Below are positions 61,272 to 64,000 of a DNA stretch of 64,000 bases, piece by piece; position 1 is the first letter of the stretch; each line of letters opens with the position of its first letter. Below the pieces are notes generated by a model. It ran no database searches and had not been told where the DNA came from. It saw nothing but the letters and a program-made list of their open reading frames with translations. The stretch covers positions 62,001 through 126,000 of the forward strand of contig NZ_JAMRXH010000016.1 in assembly GCF_023740735.1 (NCBI RefSeq). Reading direction: 5' to 3'. Origin of the DNA: Nocardia sp. CDC159. Its GTDB lineage: Bacteria; Actinomycetota; Actinomycetes; Mycobacteriales; Mycobacteriaceae. The position numbers were made by a program, and so were the translations under genes.

Positions 61272-62498
61272 GTGGACGACGGCACGGGTACCCAGCAAGA
61301 GCGCAGCTCGCGCGCGGCCCGCTCGCGGCGATCGCCGGCGGATGCGGTGCATCCCCTGGTGCGCGAGGCCGCCGAATGGTGCTGGCGGCTGTTGCTCATC
61401 CTGGCCGCCGTGCTGGCCGTGGCCTATCTGGCGCACAAGCTCACCACCGTCGTCATCCCGCTGGCCATCGGGCTGCTCGCGGCGGCGCTGCTGTCGCCGC
61501 TGGTGGATTGGATGCAGCGGGTGGGCCTGCCGCGCGGGCTCGGGGTGTTCGTGGCGCTGGTCGGCTCGCTCGGACTGGTCGCCGGGATCTTCACCTTCGT
61601 GATCGAACAGGCCGTCGTCGGTGTGCCGCAGCTGACCGACGAATTCAAGACCAGCATCCATCAGATTCAGGATTGGCTGATCAACGGGCCGCTGCATCTG
61701 AGCAACGATCAGATCCGCGACGCGGGCAACCAGCTCATCAAGGCCATCGAGTCGAATCAGGACGCGCTCACCAGCGGCGCGCTGACCACGGCGGCGGCGA
61801 TCGGGGAGTTCTTCACCGGCGCGTTCCTGACGCTGTTCATTCTCATCTTCTTCCTCTACGGCGGCGATCACATCTGGGAGTTCCTCACCCGGATCGTTCC
61901 GACCGCGCAGCGCGAGCGGGTCCGCACGGCCGGGCGGCTGGGCTTCGGGACGCTGATCGGATTCGTGCGGGGCACGGTGATGGTGGCCGCGGTCGACGCC
62001 ATCGGCATCGGCGCGGGGCTGGCGATTCTCAATGTGCCGCTGGCGCTGCCGCTGGCCTCGCTCGTGTTCATCGGCGCGTTCATCCCGATCGTCGGTTCGG
62101 TGCTGGCCGGATCGATCGCGGTCTTCCTGGCGCTGATGACCAAGGGCTGGGTGACGGCGCTGATCGTGCTCGGTATCACCATCGCGGTCATGCAGGTGGA
62201 AGGCCATGTGCTGCAACCGCTCGTGCTGGGGCGGGCGGTGGACATCCATCCGCTGGCGGTGGTGCTTGCGATCACGACCGGTGTGGTGCTCGCCGGAATT
62301 CCGGGCGGTCTGCTGGCGGTGCCGTTCGTGGCGGTGCTCAACACCGCGATCCGGTCGCTGCTGGCCGACAATCCGGAGGAGATCTATCAGGAGCTCAATA
62401 CCGGGAACGACGAACCGATGTATCACGCCGAACCGGACGAGCCGACCCCCGGCCGCTACGACCCGCCCGGTCCCGCGCGGATATCGGAGCCCGACTAG
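61272..62498 (+). CDS. AI-2E family transporter
   Basis: A 408-residue membrane protein with eight helices of the AI-2E/TqsA (UPF0118) type, containing the GFVRGTVMVAAVDAIGIGAGL and GAFIPIVGSVLAGSIAVFLAL signatures. Members export quorum signals or other small anions; the substrate here is unknown. The GTG start at 61272 has weak upstream sequence. A hydrophilic C-terminal tail with Pro/Glu follows. Confidence 0.9.
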   Translation: MDDGTGTQQERSSRAARSRRSPADAVHPLVREAAEWCWRLLLILAAVLAVAYLAHKLTTVVIPLAIGLLAAALLSPLVDWMQRVGLPRGLGVFVALVGSLGLVAGIFTFVIEQAVVGVPQLTDEFKTSIHQIQDWLINGPLHLSNDQIRDAGNQLIKAIESNQDALTSGALTTAAAIGEFFTGAFLTLFILIFFLYGGDHIWEFLTRIVPTAQRERVRTAGRLGFGTLIGFVRGTVMVAAVDAIGIGAGLAILNVPLALPLASLVFIGAFIPIVGSVLAGSIAVFLALMTKGWVTALIVLGITIAVMQVEGHVLQPLVLGRAVDIHPLAVVLAITTGVVLAGIPGGLLAVPFVAVLNTAIRSLLADNPEEIYQELNTGNDEPMYHAEPDEPTPGRYDPPGPARISEPD

Positions 62499-62559
62499 TC
62501 CTCCCGGATCAGGGATTGCCCTGATGTGCGCGGCCCGCCGCGTCGGTAGCCTCGATCGC

Positions 62560-63240
62560 ATGGGCGAGACGGTTTCCGCCTCCGCGCCGGGCACGCAGCC
62601 GACCGGGGGCGCGGTGGGCGATCGGGATCTGCGGGTGTCGGATGCCGAGCGCGAACATGTGGGGACGCTGCTGCAGCGCGCGGTCGGGCTGGGCATGCTG
62701 TCGCTGGGTGAGTTCACCGAGCGAATGGATACCGCGCTGGCGGCCAAGACGCGCGGTGAGCTGAACGCGGTGCTGGTCGATCTGCCCGGGATCCGCCTGG
62801 CGGGACAGCCGAGTTCGACGCCGCCCCCGCGGCAGTTCGCGCCGCGACCTTCGGGGACGCCCGTCGCGACGAGCAATGTCATCCGCGCCCGGCTGTCGGG
62901 GGTGACCCGCAAGGGCCCGTGGCAGGTGCCGCCCACGCTGTATCTGAACAACTACCTGTCCGGAGTGACGCTCGACTTCACCCAGGCCGTGATGAGCACG
63001 CAGGTCGTGGAGTTGCGGCTCGACGATTTCTGCAGCTCGCTGACCCTGATCGTGCCCGCCGAGGCGACGGTCGACCTCAACGGCGTGGAATTGATCGGCT
63101 CCAGCGCCAACAACAAGGTGCGCACCGGACCGCCGATCGGTCCCCTGCACCTGGTGGTGCACGGGCGGACTCGCTTCGGCTCGGTCACCGCCAAGCATCC
63201 GTTCGGGGTGCAGTGGCGGCGCGTGATGTCAGGCTTCTGA
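62560..63240 (+). CDS. DUF1707 protein with LiaF-like C-terminal domain
   Basis: A 226-residue protein: N-terminal DUF1707 (LRVSDAEREHVGTLLQRAVGLGMLSLGEFTERMDTALAAKTRGEL), then a Pro-rich linker, then a beta-rich domain resembling the LiaF/cell-wall-active-antibiotic response domain. No membrane segment. DUF1707 proteins are frequent in actinobacteria near envelope-stress genes; the function is unknown. ATG at 62560. Confidence 0.88.
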   Translation: MGETVSASAPGTQPTGGAVGDRDLRVSDAEREHVGTLLQRAVGLGMLSLGEFTERMDTALAAKTRGELNAVLVDLPGIRLAGQPSSTPPPRQFAPRPSGTPVATSNVIRARLSGVTRKGPWQVPPTLYLNNYLSGVTLDFTQAVMSTQVVELRLDDFCSSLTLIVPAEATVDLNGVELIGSSANNKVRTGPPIGPLHLVVHGRTRFGSVTAKHPFGVQWRRVMSGF

Positions 63241-63278
63241 TCGAACCGCCGCGGCCGCCGCCCGGTAACCTCACGATC

Positions 63279-64000
63279 ATGGCGCAGGGTGTGGTTGAAC
63301 CGGAGCCGCGACTACATGCCGGGCGCGGCGAGCCGCTGCTGCTGGTGCACGGCCTGTTGCTCACCTGGCAGTCGTGGGGCGCGGTCGCGGACGAATTGGC
63401 AAGTGACTACGAGGTTCTGGCGCCCACCCTGCCCGGCCACTGGGGCGGCCCACCGGCCCGCCGCCCCGCGACCATCGACTACCTGGCCGATTTCCTGGAG
63501 TCGCTACTCGACGAATTCGGGTGGCCCACAGCGCATCTGGCGGGTAATTCGCTGGGCGGCTGGCTGGCCCTGGAACTGGCCGCCCGCGGCCGCGCCCGCT
63601 CGGTGACGGCCATCGCTCCCGGTGGCATGTGGAACTCCGATCCGCGCGCGGCCCGCCGCCTCATTCGCAAATACCGCGCCTTCGCCCCGGTGATCGGCAT
63701 CGGCGCGGGCAGCAGCGTCCACCCCATGGTCCGCAGCCTGGTCACCCCCCTGCTGGCCCACCGTCCTGCCCTGGTCCCGCACCGCCTCGCCACCGCCGCC
63801 GCCTTGGCCCCCGCCCACTGCACCATCGTCGACGACCTGGCCGAAGACCCCACCCTCCCAACCGGTTTCACCCGCTTCCCCGACATCACGACCCCCATCA
63901 CCATCCTCTTCCCCGCCCAGGACCGCCTCCTCCCACCCCGAGACCACAGCCACCTCCCCACCCACCCCATCCTGCACTCCCGCACCCTCCCCGACGTAGG
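63279..64000 (+). CDS. Alpha/beta hydrolase (3' end outside window)
   Basis: The first 240 residues of an alpha/beta-hydrolase. Oxyanion HGLLLTW near 24, nucleophile in GNSLGGW, and an acid-bearing FPAQDRLLPP near 222; the catalytic His lies beyond the window. It resembles C-C bond or ester hydrolases; the substrate is unknown. ATG at 63279. Confidence 0.88.
   Translation, partial: MAQGVVEPEPRLHAGRGEPLLLVHGLLLTWQSWGAVADELASDYEVLAPTLPGHWGGPPARRPATIDYLADFLESLLDEFGWPTAHLAGNSLGGWLALELAARGRARSVTAIAPGGMWNSDPRAARRLIRKYRAFAPVIGIGAGSSVHPMVRSLVTPLLAHRPALVPHRLATAAALAPAHCTIVDDLAEDPTLPTGFTRFPDITTPITILFPAQDRLLPPRDHSHLPTHPILHSRTLPDV

Noticed and set aside
59682..62951. A single 1089-residue minus-strand protein
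   Set aside because: Its first half is antisense to the AI-2E and DUF1707 genes; the cyclase part begins at 61202.

Overview
The window is high-GC actinobacterial DNA and looks like a Nocardia or close relative (Nocardiaceae, Mycobacteriales). The evidence is gene order and protein families: ponA1, DUF5318, PadR and ino1 sit together as in the Mycobacterium tuberculosis Rv0046c-Rv0050 region; leuS, YqgE, a SigL-RslA pair, an LpqY/SugA/SugB importer, F420-type oxidoreductases, glucosylglycerate hydrolase and a DUF2786/TIGR04338 pair are all typical of mycolic-acid bacteria. I see no rRNA, tRNA, CRISPR array, insertion sequence or prophage. Species assignment is inference.

Layout. 1-7.6 kb is an envelope block: two PonA1-type bifunctional penicillin-binding proteins flank DUF5318, a PadR regulator overlapping inositol-phosphate synthase, and a pair of GyrI-like ligand-binding proteins. 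7.7-10.9 kb encodes a trehalose-type sugar importer without its ATPase; a matching orphan ATPase lies at 19.2 kb. 11-19 kb holds a DUF2786/metallohydrolase pair, an SDR, a large macro-domain/KAP NTPase fusion, menC, a thiolase and its divergent HxlR regulator. 20-28 kb holds an LLM oxidoreductase, a YeiH-type exporter preceded by an uncharted 45-residue membrane protein, an amino-acid ABC system whose binding-protein/permease fusion is frameshifted, a Tat-exported PhoX lipoprotein and a duplicated histidine-rich protein.

28-41 kb contains a GH25 muramidase, glucosylglycerate hydrolase, a polysaccharide deacetylase, a WYL regulator with a palindromic operator, DUF488, an array of about nine degenerate 25-bp hairpin units, leuS, small membrane and HAD proteins, and a DrrAB/EXLDI exporter group. 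41.2-45.7 kb is a tight four-gene operon (ThDP enzyme, SRPBCC protein, KAS III homologue, class-II-like aminotransferase) that reads as a small biosynthetic pathway I do not recognise. 45.7-47.7 kb carries the SigL-RslA pair and YqgE. 48-64 kb mixes a secreted hydrolase, glycerate kinase, an HxlR/imine-reductase-like pair, an ABC/XRE operon behind a palindrome, aroQ, a penicillin-binding lipoprotein homologue that has lost its catalytic motifs, membrane proteins, an adenylate cyclase, an AI-2E exporter, a DUF1707 protein and a truncated alpha/beta hydrolase.

Most striking are the macro-KAP fusion (possible defence or stress NTPase), the four-gene biosynthetic operon with an active-site-altered KAS III, the catalytically dead PBP-lipoprotein, the frameshifted transporter, and several perfect or near-perfect operators placed in divergent promoters. 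All functions are read from sequence motifs and family memory; no database search was run.
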